In this document: in pieces, positions 48,912 to 55,768 of the stretch
Position numbering within the stretch: position 1 is the stretch's first letter
Layout of the letters: the number at the start of each line of letters is the position of its first letter
Origin: Blastococcus saxobsidens
GTDB lineage: Bacteria; Actinomycetota; Actinomycetes; Mycobacteriales; Geodermatophilaceae
Assembly: GCF_002938435.1 (NCBI RefSeq)
Contig: NZ_POQT01000030.1
Span: 1 to 55,768 of the forward strand
DNA: 55,768 nucleotides
Direction: 5' to 3'
Position numbers and translations under genes: made by a program
Notes under the pieces: generated by a model
Told to the model about the DNA's origin: nothing
The model's input: only the letters and a program-made list of their open reading frames with translations
Databases searched by the model: none

Positions 48912-50356
48912 GCGCCGTCGCCGACGTCCCGTCCCTGCTCCGTGACGCAGTGGGGGAGGCCGGCCTGATCACCGACCCGGCCGACATGGGCCGGTACCTC
49001 ACCGACTGGCGCAACGCCTACTCCGGCCGGGCGGCGGCCGTCGTGCGGCCGGGGACGACCGAGGAGGTCGCCGCCGTCGTCCGCACCTGCCGGGACGCCG
49101 GTGTCGCGGTCGTGCCCCAGGGCGGCAACACCGGGTTGTGCGGTGGCTCGATGCCTGACGACTCCGGCCGGCAGGTGGTGCTGTCCCTGGACCGCATGCG
49201 CCGCGTCCGGGGGATCGACCCGGTGAACCAGACCGTGACGGTGGAGGCCGGCGTCGTGCTGCAGGCGGTGCAGGAGGCCGCCGCTGCGGAGGGCTGTCTC
49301 TTCCCCCTCTCGCTGGGCTCGGAGGGCAGCTGCACGGTCGGCGGCAACCTCGCGACCAACGCCGGCGGCACGGGGGTCCTGCGGTACGGGAACATGCGCG
49401 ATCTCACGCTCGGGCTGGAGGTCGTGCTGCCCGACGGGCGCATCTGGAACGGTCTGCGCGGACTGCGCAAGGACAACACCGGCTACGACCTCAAGCACCT
49501 GTTCATCGGGGCGGAGGGCACCCTCGGCGTCATCACCGCCGCGGTGCTGAAGCTGTTCCCGGCCGTGCGCAGCCGGGCGACCGCGTGGGTGGCGCTCCCG
49601 TCGCCGCAGGCCGCGGTCGACCTCATCGGGATCGTGCGCGCGCTGTGCGGCGACCGGCTGACCGGGTTCGAGATCATGTCGCGGCAGAGCGTCGACTTCG
49701 TGCTCGCGCACCGGGCCGGCGTCCGCGACCCTCTCGACGCCGTCCATCCGTGGTACGTCCTCGTGGAGCTCGGCGACACGCTGCCCGACGCCGGGCTGGG
49801 CGGGCTCCTCGAGGCGGCGCTGGAGGAGGCGTTCGAGCGGGACGTCGCCGCGGACGCGGTCGTGGCGTCCGGCTCGGCCCAGGTCGCGGAGCTGTGGGGA
49901 CTGCGCGAGGGCATCTCGGAGGCGCAGAACTTCGAGGGACCGAGCCTGAAGCACGACGTGACGGTGCCGGTGAGCAGCATCCCCGCGTTCGTCGAGCAGA
50001 CCGATCGGGCACTCCAGAAGGCCGTGCCGGGGATCCGGATCGTCACCTACGGGCACATCGGCGACGGCAACCTGCACTACAACCTCAGCAAGCCGGCGGG
50101 CAGCGACGACGACGACTTCCGTGCGGTGGCGGAGGAGCTGGCGCGGGTGGTCTACGACTCGACGAGCAGCTTCGACGGGAGCATCAGCGCCGAGCACGGC
50201 CTCGGGCAGAGCAAGCGCGACGTCATCGCCGACTACAAGGACGCGTACGAGCTCGAGCTGATGCGAGGACTCAAGCAGCTCTTCGATCCGGACGGGCTGA
50301 TGAACCCGGGCAAGGTGCTCCCTCGCGAGGACGGCGTCGCCCGAGCCGAGCGGTAG
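48908..50356 (+). CDS. FAD-linked D-2-hydroxyacid dehydrogenase (GlcD / D-2-hydroxyglutarate dehydrogenase type)
   Basis: The 482-residue flavoprotein has an FAD_binding_4 domain (VVPQGGNTGLCGGSMP, then GSEGSCTVGGNLATNAGG) and a FAD-oxidase C-terminal domain with the metal-binding segments YGHIGDGNLHYN and SAEHGLGQSK. It oxidises a D-2-hydroxy acid; the D-2-hydroxyglutarate and D-lactate dehydrogenases share these motifs, so the substrate remains open. It overlaps mqo by 4 nt and ends the operon. Given that the pathway ends in 2-oxoglutarate, recovery of D-2-hydroxyglutarate would make sense, but this is inference. Confidence 0.88.
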   Translation: MSAVADVPSLLRDAVGEAGLITDPADMGRYLTDWRNAYSGRAAAVVRPGTTEEVAAVVRTCRDAGVAVVPQGGNTGLCGGSMPDDSGRQVVLSLDRMRRVRGIDPVNQTVTVEAGVVLQAVQEAAAAEGCLFPLSLGSEGSCTVGGNLATNAGGTGVLRYGNMRDLTLGLEVVLPDGRIWNGLRGLRKDNTGYDLKHLFIGAEGTLGVITAAVLKLFPAVRSRATAWVALPSPQAAVDLIGIVRALCGDRLTGFEIMSRQSVDFVLAHRAGVRDPLDAVHPWYVLVELGDTLPDAGLGGLLEAALEEAFERDVAADAVVASGSAQVAELWGLREGISEAQNFEGPSLKHDVTVPVSSIPAFVEQTDRALQKAVPGIRIVTYGHIGDGNLHYNLSKPAGSDDDDFRAVAEELARVVYDSTSSFDGSISAEHGLGQSKRDVIADYKDAYELELMRGLKQLFDPDGLMNPGKVLPREDGVARAER

Positions 50357-50491
50357 CAGCCGGAGACCGAGGGGGCGGCTCGCTGCGGTGCTGGGGACCG
50401 CCGGCCGGCCGGACGCGCGTGAGCCGTTATCCCCAACATCTCCACGAGTCGGACCGGACGGGCACCTGCCGGCGACGAGGGAAGGGACCGG

Positions 50492-50704
50492 TCAGCCGGC
50501 GGCGAGGCGGGTGCACTCGGGGCAGGGGTCGGCCGACCTGGTGCCCCGAGGGCCGTCCCACCTCCCCTGGACGACGCCGACCGACGCCCCGCAGATCGCC
50601 GCCCACGGCGCGGGCAGGTCGGCCGTCGAGCGCAGGACGGCGTGCGCCTGCCCGGTGTTCTGGTCGCGGCCGGCCGCGTGGTCGGAGCTCATGGCCACCA
50701 GCAT
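50492..50704 (-). CDS. Small Cys-containing protein, possible zinc ribbon
   Basis: The 70-residue product is acidic to neutral and ends with PCPECTRLAAG. Three Cys occur: one in AAICGAS and two in PCPEC, a spacing seen in small actinobacterial zinc-ribbon-like proteins of unknown function. Codon third positions are G/C-rich. Two starts are possible, ATG 50704 and ATG 50692; the latter has GGTGG 3 nt upstream. It is divergent from the DUF2243 gene (43 nt) and convergent with the long operon; the 135 nt between it and the FAD gene show no clear terminator. Confidence 0.55.
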   Translation of the reverse strand: MLVAMSSDHAAGRDQNTGQAHAVLRSTADLPAPWAAICGASVGVVQGRWDGPRGTRSADPCPECTRLAAG

Positions 50705-50747
50705 GCGACGCGGGCGTGCCGCGGGGACGACGGGGTAGCGCAGCGGC

Positions 50748-51272
50748 ATGGCGCAGCGAGCGGACACCACGACCGACCGGCCACGGCTGCCCTCGCGGGC
50801 GACCGGGCTGCTCTACGGGCTCGGCTTCGGCGGCTTCGTCGACGGCATCGTGCTGCACCAGATCCTGCAGTGGCACCACATGCTCAGCTCGGTCGAGGGG
50901 CGGGAGCCGACGACCCTGGCCGGGCTGGAGATCAACACCGTCGCCGACGGCTTCTTCCACCTCGCCACCTGGGTGCTGGCCTTCGCCGGCACCGTCACCG
51001 CGCTCGTCGCCTGGCGGCAGGGCCGCATCGCGCCCAGCTGGAGCTTCCACTTCGGTCTGGTGCTCGCCGGCTGGGGGATCTTCGACCTCGTCGAGGGGCT
51101 CATCGACCACCAGCTGCTCGGCGTGCACCACGTGCGGGACGACCTGGGCGCGCCGCTGAGCTGGGACCTGGGCTTCCTCGCCCTCGGGGTGCTGCTGATC
51201 GTCGGCGGCTGGCTGCTGCACCGCCGGGGCGTGGCGCGTCTGGCCGGGAGGGCCGCCGCGCGGGAGCGGTGA
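50748..51272 (+). CDS. DUF2243 membrane protein
   Basis: The 174-residue protein has four helices and the DUF2243 signature GLGFGGFVDGIVLHQILQWHHML near the N-terminus, with further His in TVADGFFHLATW and DHQLLGVHHVRD. The many His residues at membrane boundaries resemble metal or haem ligands, but no function is established for the family. The ATG start has only a weak binding site. It stands alone between a small divergent gene and the EF-G paralogue. Confidence 0.85.
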   Translation: MAQRADTTTDRPRLPSRATGLLYGLGFGGFVDGIVLHQILQWHHMLSSVEGREPTTLAGLEINTVADGFFHLATWVLAFAGTVTALVAWRQGRIAPSWSFHFGLVLAGWGIFDLVEGLIDHQLLGVHHVRDDLGAPLSWDLGFLALGVLLIVGGWLLHRRGVARLAGRAAARER

Positions 51273-51367
51273 GGCACGGTGCGTGCACCGGGCCGCCGGG
51301 TCTTGTCGCGCGCCCCGTCCACGCGGCAGGCTGTGACGCAGGACACACCACCGCCTCGGGAGGCACC

Positions 51368-51451
51368 GTGGACGCATCCGCCGAGAGCGCCGACGTCGCT
51401 CCGTCCCCACCTCGTCGACCGCCGGCCCCGGCGCCGGCCGGTCAGGGCTGA
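51368..51451 (+). CDS. Possible leader ORF before the EF-G paralogue
   Basis: A GTG with GGGAGG 4 nt upstream opens a 27-codon frame rich in Ala and Pro that ends 6 nt before the EF-G-type ATG. It could be a leader peptide or chance; I see no homology. Confidence 0.22.
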   Translation: MDASAESADVAPSPPRRPPAPAPAGQG

Positions 51452-51457
51452 GCGGCC

Positions 51458-53533
51458 ATGGGCAGGGACCTCCCCCCGGCCCCGGCGCCACGGCCGGCCG
51501 AGCGCGTGCGCAACGTCGCCCTGGTCGGCCACTCCGGAGCGGGGAAGACCACGCTCGCCGAAGCCCTGCTGTCCGCCACCGGCGCCGTGCCGCGTGCGGG
51601 CCGGGTCGAGGACGGCACCACGTGCCTGGACAGCGAGGAGATCGAGGTCCGCCAGCAGCGGTCGGTCTCGCTCGGCGTGGCCACCGTCGAGCACGCGGGG
51701 CACCGCATCACCGCGCTGGACACCCCGGGCTCGTTGGACTTCGTGGGGGAGCTGCGGGCGGGCCTGCGGGCCGCCGACAGCGCGCTGTTCGTCGTCTCCG
51801 CCGTCAACGGCATGGACGCCGCCACCCAGGCGCTGTGGCAGGAGTGCGCCGCCGTCGGCATGCCGCGCGCCGTCGTGCTCACCCAGATCGACCGGCCGCG
51901 GGCCGACGTCGACGAGGCGGTGCGGCTCGCCCAGCTGATGCTGGGGGAGGGGGTCTATCCGATGCACCTGGTCGACCGCGGGCCCGACGGCGCCGCCCGG
52001 GGCCTGATCTCCCTGCTGGAACCGCCGGGGGAGAACGGGGGTGCCCCGGACGCCGACCGGCTCCGCGCCGAGCTGATCGAGGGAATCATCGGCGAGAGCG
52101 AGGACGAGACGCTGATGGAGCGCTACCTCGCCGGCGATGCACTCGCCGTGCCCGACCTCGTCGCCGACCTGGAGACGGCCGTCGCGCGGGGCCACTTCCA
52201 CCCGGTGCTGTGCGTGTCCGCGCTCACCGGCGTCGGCATCCCCGAGCTGCTCGACCTGCTGGTCTCGGCATTTCCCTGCCCTATGGAGCACGGCTGCCCA
52301 CCGGTCACCCGGCCGGACGGCTCACCCGCCCCGTCGCTGTCCTGCGACCCCGACGGGCCGCTGGTGGCCGAGGTGGTGCGGACGACGACGGACCCCTACG
52401 TCGGCCGGGTCTCCCTGGTCCGCGTCTTCTCCGGGACCCTGCGACCCGACGTCGCCGTGCACGTGTCCGGCCACGGGCTGGCCGAGCGGGGCCATCCCGA
52501 CCACGACGCCGACGAGCGGGTCGGCGTCCTGTCGGCGCCCCTGGGCTCTGCGCTGCGACCGGTGGGCCACTGCCCGGCGGGGGACATCTGCGCCGTGGCC
52601 CGGCTGACCACCGCCGAGACCGGCGACACGCTCAGCGAGCCGGGGGACCCCTGGCTCGTGCCGGCCTGGGAGCTGCCGGTGCCGCAGCTGCCGGTCGCGG
52701 TGGAGGCGGCCACCCATGCCGACGAGGACCGGATGGCCACCGCGCTGTCCCGGCTCGTGGCCGAGGACCCCACCGTCCGCCTCGAGCGCCGCCCGGAGAC
52801 CGGGCAGCTGCTGCTGTGGTGCGTCGGGGAGGGGCACGCGGAGGTGCTGCTGGACCGGCTGCGGACCCGCCACGGGGTGGGCGTCACGACGGTCCCGGTG
52901 CGGGTGCCCCTGGTGGAGACGCTGTGCGGTCCGGCCCGGGTGACCGGTCGGCACGTCAAGCAGTCCGGTGGGCACGGGCAGTACGCCGTGGTGGTCGTGG
53001 AGGGGGAGCCGGGGCCGCCGGGCTCGGGCGTCGTCTTCGACCAGCGGATCGTGGGCGGCACCGTCCCGTCCCAGTACCACGCGAGCGTGGAGAAGGGGCT
53101 CCGCGCCCAGGCCGAGCGGGGGGTGCACGGCGACCGGGCCATCGTCGACGTCCGGGTGACGCTGGTCGACGGCAAGGCGCACTCGGTGGACTCCTCCGAC
53201 GCCGCCTTCCAGGCCGCCGGGGCGCTGGCGCTCCGCGAGCTGGTCGCGGCCGTCGGCACCCGGGTCCTGGAGCCGTGGTGCGAGGTGGAGGTCCGGGTCC
53301 CCGCCGAGTACGTGGGTGCGGTGATGGGTGACCTGTCCTCGCGGCGGGCCCGGGTGACCGGGAGCGAGGCCGATCCCGACCGCGACCGCGTCACGGTGCG
53401 CGCCGAGGTGCCGGAGGTCGAGCTGCTGAGCTACCCCGGCGCGCTGCGCTCGGTCAGCCACGGCACCGGCGGCTTCGACCGGCGGCCGCTGGGTTACGAG
53501 CCCGCTCCGTCGACGCTCGCCGTCCCCGCGTAA
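51458..53533 (+). CDS. EF-G-like translation factor paralogue (FusA2 type)
   Basis: The 691-residue protein has all EF-G domains, from the P-loop GHSGAGKTT (24-32) to the KQSGGHGQYAVV segment of domain IV. Key GTPase positions are unusual: DTPG (88-91) is followed by Ser92 where EF-G has the catalytic His, the NKxD motif is TQID (142-145), and the switch I RGITI is RSVSL. This fits the actinobacterial EF-G2 group (Rv0120c-like), which does not replace EF-G in translation as far as is known. A role in recycling, stress or antibiotic response is possible but unproven. The ATG at 51458 lacks a strong binding site. Confidence 0.88.
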   Translation: MGRDLPPAPAPRPAERVRNVALVGHSGAGKTTLAEALLSATGAVPRAGRVEDGTTCLDSEEIEVRQQRSVSLGVATVEHAGHRITALDTPGSLDFVGELRAGLRAADSALFVVSAVNGMDAATQALWQECAAVGMPRAVVLTQIDRPRADVDEAVRLAQLMLGEGVYPMHLVDRGPDGAARGLISLLEPPGENGGAPDADRLRAELIEGIIGESEDETLMERYLAGDALAVPDLVADLETAVARGHFHPVLCVSALTGVGIPELLDLLVSAFPCPMEHGCPPVTRPDGSPAPSLSCDPDGPLVAEVVRTTTDPYVGRVSLVRVFSGTLRPDVAVHVSGHGLAERGHPDHDADERVGVLSAPLGSALRPVGHCPAGDICAVARLTTAETGDTLSEPGDPWLVPAWELPVPQLPVAVEAATHADEDRMATALSRLVAEDPTVRLERRPETGQLLLWCVGEGHAEVLLDRLRTRHGVGVTTVPVRVPLVETLCGPARVTGRHVKQSGGHGQYAVVVVEGEPGPPGSGVVFDQRIVGGTVPSQYHASVEKGLRAQAERGVHGDRAIVDVRVTLVDGKAHSVDSSDAAFQAAGALALRELVAAVGTRVLEPWCEVEVRVPAEYVGAVMGDLSSRRARVTGSEADPDRDRVTVRAEVPEVELLSYPGALRSVSHGTGGFDRRPLGYEPAPSTLAVPA

Positions 53534-53546
53534 CCCGCCGCGGGCG

Positions 53547-53623
53547 GGGACCCGCCGCGCGCGTGCGAGCGGTCCGGGGCCGGGTGGCCTCCTGCAGGGA
53601 CCCGCCGCGAGCCTGCGAGTGGT
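53547..53623 (+). repeat. Direct repeat of 27 nt with 50-nt period after the EF-G paralogue
   Basis: GGGACCCGCCGCG begins both copies (53547-53573 and 53597-53623), which differ at 3 of 27 positions and share TGCGAG later on. Inverted arms CCTCCTGC (53588-53595) and GCAGGAGG (53629-53636) enclose the second copy and may form a terminator-like stem. Confidence 0.6.
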
Positions 53624-53645
53624 GGGGGGCAGGAGGTCCTTCCAC

Positions 53646-53651
53646 TAGCCT
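53646..53651 (+). promoter_or_regulatory. -10 box of the pgsA operon promoter
   Basis: TAGCCT fits TANNNT. The start point would be near 53658, 25 nt before the GTG, which has GGAGGG in the leader. Confidence 0.42.
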
Positions 53652-53682
53652 CGGGCACGGTGGTGCAGGGGCTGGAGGGATC

Positions 53683-54351
53683 GTGACGTCGTCGAACGGG
53701 CCGTCGGCGTCCCCGGCCGTGCCGCGGGACGGCGTAGGCGCCCCGCGGGTCGGGGACCGCGAGGACCTGCCCGACCGGATCTGGACCGTCCCGAACGCGC
53801 TGTCGGTCCTGCGGCTGCTCGGCGTGCCGCTGTTCCTGTGGCTGCTGCTCGGGCCCGAGGAGGACCTCTGGGCGATGGTCGTCCTGATGGCCGCGGGGAT
53901 CTCCGACTGGGCCGACGGCAAGATCGCCCGCTGGCTGGACCAGGGCAGCCGGCTGGGCGCGCTGCTGGACCCGGCGGCCGACCGGCTCTACATCGTCTGC
54001 ACGCTGGTGGCGTTGGCCCTGCGCGACTTCGTCCCGGTGTGGCTCGTGGCCCTGCTGGTCGGCCGGGAACTCGTCCTGGGCGTGATGCTGCTGGTGCTGC
54101 GCGCCTACGGCTACCCGCCGCTGCAGGTGCACTACCTGGGCAAGGCGGCCACGTTCCTGCTGCTGTACGCCTTCCCGGGCCTGCTGCTGGCCGACGGCGA
54201 CGGCCTGCTGGCCACGATCGCCGAGCCCTTCGCCTGGGCGTTCACCATCTGGGGGACGGTTCTGTACCTGCTGGCCGGTGCCTTCTACGTCATCCAGGTG
54301 ATCGGCATCGTCGCCGGGGAGCGGGCCGCCCGGTCCGGGAACCGCTCGTGA
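53683..54351 (+). CDS. pgsA: CDP-alcohol phosphatidyltransferase (PgsA-like)
   Basis: The 222-residue membrane enzyme has the full CDP-alcohol phosphotransferase motif DWADGKIAR...G...D...D (about residues 73-97), which binds the metal and CDP-diacylglycerol. VPNALSVLRLLGVPLFLWLLL forms the first helix, and about five more follow. It corresponds to mycobacterial PgsA2 (Rv1822), whose exact lipid product is less certain than that of PgsA3; phosphatidylglycerol phosphate or cardiolipin synthesis is possible. GTG 53683 has GGAGGG 3 nt upstream. The stop overlaps the DUF881 start. Confidence 0.9.
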   Translation: MTSSNGPSASPAVPRDGVGAPRVGDREDLPDRIWTVPNALSVLRLLGVPLFLWLLLGPEEDLWAMVVLMAAGISDWADGKIARWLDQGSRLGALLDPAADRLYIVCTLVALALRDFVPVWLVALLVGRELVLGVMLLVLRAYGYPPLQVHYLGKAATFLLLYAFPGLLLADGDGLLATIAEPFAWAFTIWGTVLYLLAGAFYVIQVIGIVAGERAARSGNRS

Positions 54352-55259
54352 CCGCCGGCCGTCCGGCCGGCGGCATCCGATCGCTGGGCGCCTCCCTGCT
54401 CGACGACGTGCTCGCCGAGACGCTCGACCCCGCCTACGCGCAAGCCGCGGAGGCACGGGCCGCCCGTGGTGAGCAGCAGCCCCCGCCGCGGTGGCGCGGG
54501 CAGGCCCTGGTGGCCCTGACCATGGCGGTGGCCGGCGTGCTCGTCGCCGTCACCTACGACCAGGCCGCGGCCAAGGCGCAGGGCCGCCAGGAGATCCGCG
54601 AGGCCCTGGTGAGCGACATCCAGGAGGAGTCCGCCCTCAGCGACGAGCTGGCCGCCCAGCTGGAGGAGCTCCGCGTCGAGGTGAGCCGGACCAGCGACGA
54701 CCTGCTGGCCGCGACCGCGGTGGGCCAGCGGGCGCTGGACGCGCTCGCGCGCGCCGAGCAGGGCACCGGCGCCGTCCCCGTCACCGGACCGGGCCTGCTG
54801 GTCACGCTCGCCAACGCCGAGGCCGAGGCCGACGACGACCCCGTGGGCGGCGGGACCGCCGCGACCGATCCTCGCGGCCGGGTCCAGGACGGCGACCTGC
54901 AGCGGGTCGTCAACGCGCTCTGGGCCGTCGGCGCCGAGGCCATCAGCATCAACGGGCAGCGGCTGGGCCCGACCAGCGCGATCCGGTTCGCCGGGGAAGC
55001 GGTGCTCGTGGACTTCCGGCCGGTGACCAACCCCTACGTGGTCGCCGCGATCGGGGACCCCGACGCGCTCGCCTCGGCCTTCCTGCTCAACCCCCAGGTC
55101 CAGGCCCTGGCCGAGGACTCGCTCAACTTCGGCCTCCGCTTCGAGTTCGCCAAGGAGGACGAGCTGTCCCTTCCCGCCGCCGGCTCACCGGAGCTGCGAT
55201 CCGCCGAACCGCTGGATACCCGCCGGGTGCCCGGCGCCGACCCCACCCCCGGAGGCTGA
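54348..55259 (+). CDS. DUF881 family protein (Rv1823 type)
   Basis: The 303-residue protein has a cytosolic N-terminus of about 45 residues, one membrane helix (about 50-70, LVALTMAVAGVLVAVTY), a coiled-coil stretch (about 75-125) and the DUF881 domain: VTGPGLLVTLANAEAE, LQRVVNALWAVGAEAISINGQR, and NPYVVAAIGD. The family occurs as a pair around the small basic protein gene in actinobacteria and firmicutes near division and envelope genes. No enzyme activity is known. Its GTG overlaps the pgsA stop by 4 nt. Confidence 0.88.
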   Translation: MTAGRPAGGIRSLGASLLDDVLAETLDPAYAQAAEARAARGEQQPPPRWRGQALVALTMAVAGVLVAVTYDQAAAKAQGRQEIREALVSDIQEESALSDELAAQLEELRVEVSRTSDDLLAATAVGQRALDALARAEQGTGAVPVTGPGLLVTLANAEAEADDDPVGGGTAATDPRGRVQDGDLQRVVNALWAVGAEAISINGQRLGPTSAIRFAGEAVLVDFRPVTNPYVVAAIGDPDALASAFLLNPQVQALAEDSLNFGLRFEFAKEDELSLPAAGSPELRSAEPLDTRRVPGADPTPGG

Positions 55260-55263
55260 CCCC

Positions 55264-55596
55264 GTGATCCCGATCCTCGGACTCGCGGCGGGAGTCCTCC
55301 TCGGGCTGGTCTTCGACCCCACGGTCCCGTTGTGGCTGCAGCCCTACCTGCCGATCGCCGTGGTCGCGGCGCTCGATGCCGTCTTCGGGGGCTTCCGGGC
55401 GCGCCTGGACGGCATCTTCGACGCCAAGGTCTTCGTGATCTCGTTCGTCTCGAACGTCGTGGTGGCGGCGCTGATCGTCTTCCTGGGCGACCAGCTCGGG
55501 GTGGGCGCCCAGCTGTCCACGGCGGTGGTCGTGGTGCTGGGCATCCGCATCTTCGGCAACGCCGCGGCCATCCGGCGGCACGTCTTCCGCGCATGA
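55264..55596 (+). CDS. sbp: Small basic membrane protein Sbp (DUF1290)
   Basis: The 110-residue protein has three hydrophobic helices (about 1-17, 25-45, 58-95) with the family segments ALDAVFGGFRARLDGIFDAKVF and GIRIFGNAAAIRRHVF. It matches Rv1824/Sbp, found between two DUF881 genes. The function is not established. GTG 55264 lies 4 nt after the DUF881 stop, and its own stop overlaps the next ATG. Confidence 0.92.
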   Translation: MIPILGLAAGVLLGLVFDPTVPLWLQPYLPIAVVAALDAVFGGFRARLDGIFDAKVFVISFVSNVVVAALIVFLGDQLGVGAQLSTAVVVVLGIRIFGNAAAIRRHVFRA

Positions 55597-55768
55597 CCGG
55601 GCCGCAGACCCCCGCGGTCCCCGACCCGGCGGTCCCCGACCCGGCGGTCCCCGACCCGGCGGTCCCCGACCCGGAGCCCCCCGAGCCGGCGGTGCCCCCG
55701 CCGGGGGCGCCGCCGGAGCCGGCCCGGCCCGCGGCGACGGACCCGGCCGAGCCGGCGGTCGCACCGGG
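55593..55768 (+). CDS. N-terminal part of a second DUF881-type protein (runs off the window)
   Basis: An ATG overlapping the sbp stop (ATGA) opens a frame to the window edge, 58 codons. The visible part is an Ala/Pro/Glu-rich cytosolic tail with four AVPDP units followed by irregular PEPPEPAVPPP-like sequence. The DUF881 domain itself is outside the window; the identity rests on the conserved order DUF881-sbp-DUF881. Confidence 0.6.
   Translation, partial: MTGPQTPAVPDPAVPDPAVPDPAVPDPEPPEPAVPPPGAPPEPARPAATDPAEPAVAP
55614..55673 (+). repeat. Four tandem 15-nt repeats
   Basis: GCGGTCCCCGACCCG is repeated four times without a mismatch at 55614-55628, 55629-55643, 55644-55658 and 55659-55673, encoding AVPDP each time. 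The in-frame unit is likely to vary in number between strains. Confidence 0.9.

Noticed and set aside
55614-55673. CRISPR-like array
   Set aside because: The units are contiguous without spacers and encode a regular in-frame peptide repeat.

Overview
The window is very GC-rich DNA (codon third positions almost all G or C) from the chromosome of an actinobacterium. The gene order recN-side/steA/steB/pyrG/NUDIX/xerD/parA/scpA/scpB/rluB/aroH/cmk/der matches a block known from Mycobacterium and Streptomyces. The right edge (pgsA, DUF881, small basic protein, second DUF881) matches the mycobacterial Rv1822-Rv1825 block. Combined with the style of the accessory genes, I infer a Geodermatophilaceae-like organism (Blastococcus, Geodermatophilus or Modestobacter type); the genus cannot be fixed from sequence reading alone. 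I saw no insertion sequence, phage gene or CRISPR array.

Layout. (1) 1-8653: start of a minus-strand gene, then an overlapping division/envelope operon: steA, steB, a WecA/MraY-like membrane protein, a MurJ/MviN flippase, a GT4 glycosyltransferase and a large membrane phosphatase-fold protein. (2) 8628-18502: housekeeping genes pyrG, NUDIX ADP-ribose pyrophosphatase, ald, xerD, a ParA paralogue with a ribbon-helix-helix partner, scpA, scpB and rluB. (3) 18516-30498: a hemicellulose (xylan/arabinoxylan oligosaccharide) island placed between rluB and aroH-cmk. It holds a LacI repressor and a sugar ABC importer on the minus strand, and cytoplasmic GH10, GH3, CE7 and GH51 enzymes plus an MsmK/UgpC ATPase on the plus strand. 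One LacI-type palindrome lies between the divergent promoters. (4) 30589-33235: aroH, cmk, der, tRNA-Pro(GGG) and a strong hairpin. (5) 33500-50356: a sugar-diacid region. It has a LysR gene with D-tartrate dehydratase, a tripartite tricarboxylate transporter with a universal stress protein, a second LysR gene, and a long operon: KdgD, glucarate dehydratase, talarate/galactarate dehydratase, ketoglutarate-semialdehyde dehydrogenase, ATP-grasp enzyme, AEC transporter, Mqo and an FAD-linked D-2-hydroxyacid dehydrogenase. (6) 50492-55768: a small Cys-containing protein, a DUF2243 membrane protein, a divergent EF-G paralogue, then pgsA, DUF881, sbp and the start of a second DUF881-type gene.

How the genes work together. 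In the xylan island, oligosaccharides imported by the lipoprotein/permease/ATPase system would be deacetylated and cut to xylose and arabinose inside the cell, because none of the four enzymes has a signal peptide. In the diacid region, glucarate and galactarate/talarate converge on 5-keto-4-deoxyglucarate, which KdgD and the dehydrogenase convert to 2-oxoglutarate. D-tartrate gives oxaloacetate, and Mqo with the AEC carrier would handle C4 acids. The tctC and kdgD promoters share a 33-nt sequence with 27 identities, which ties importer and catabolic operon into one regulon.

Most noteworthy: a near-complete lipid-linked glycan kit in the steAB operon; a ParA/RHH pair beside scpAB; a 36-nt structured repeat that starts on the stop codon of two unrelated genes and shows a compensatory base change; several apparently leaderless promoters; and the compact regulatory sites of the two catabolic regions.
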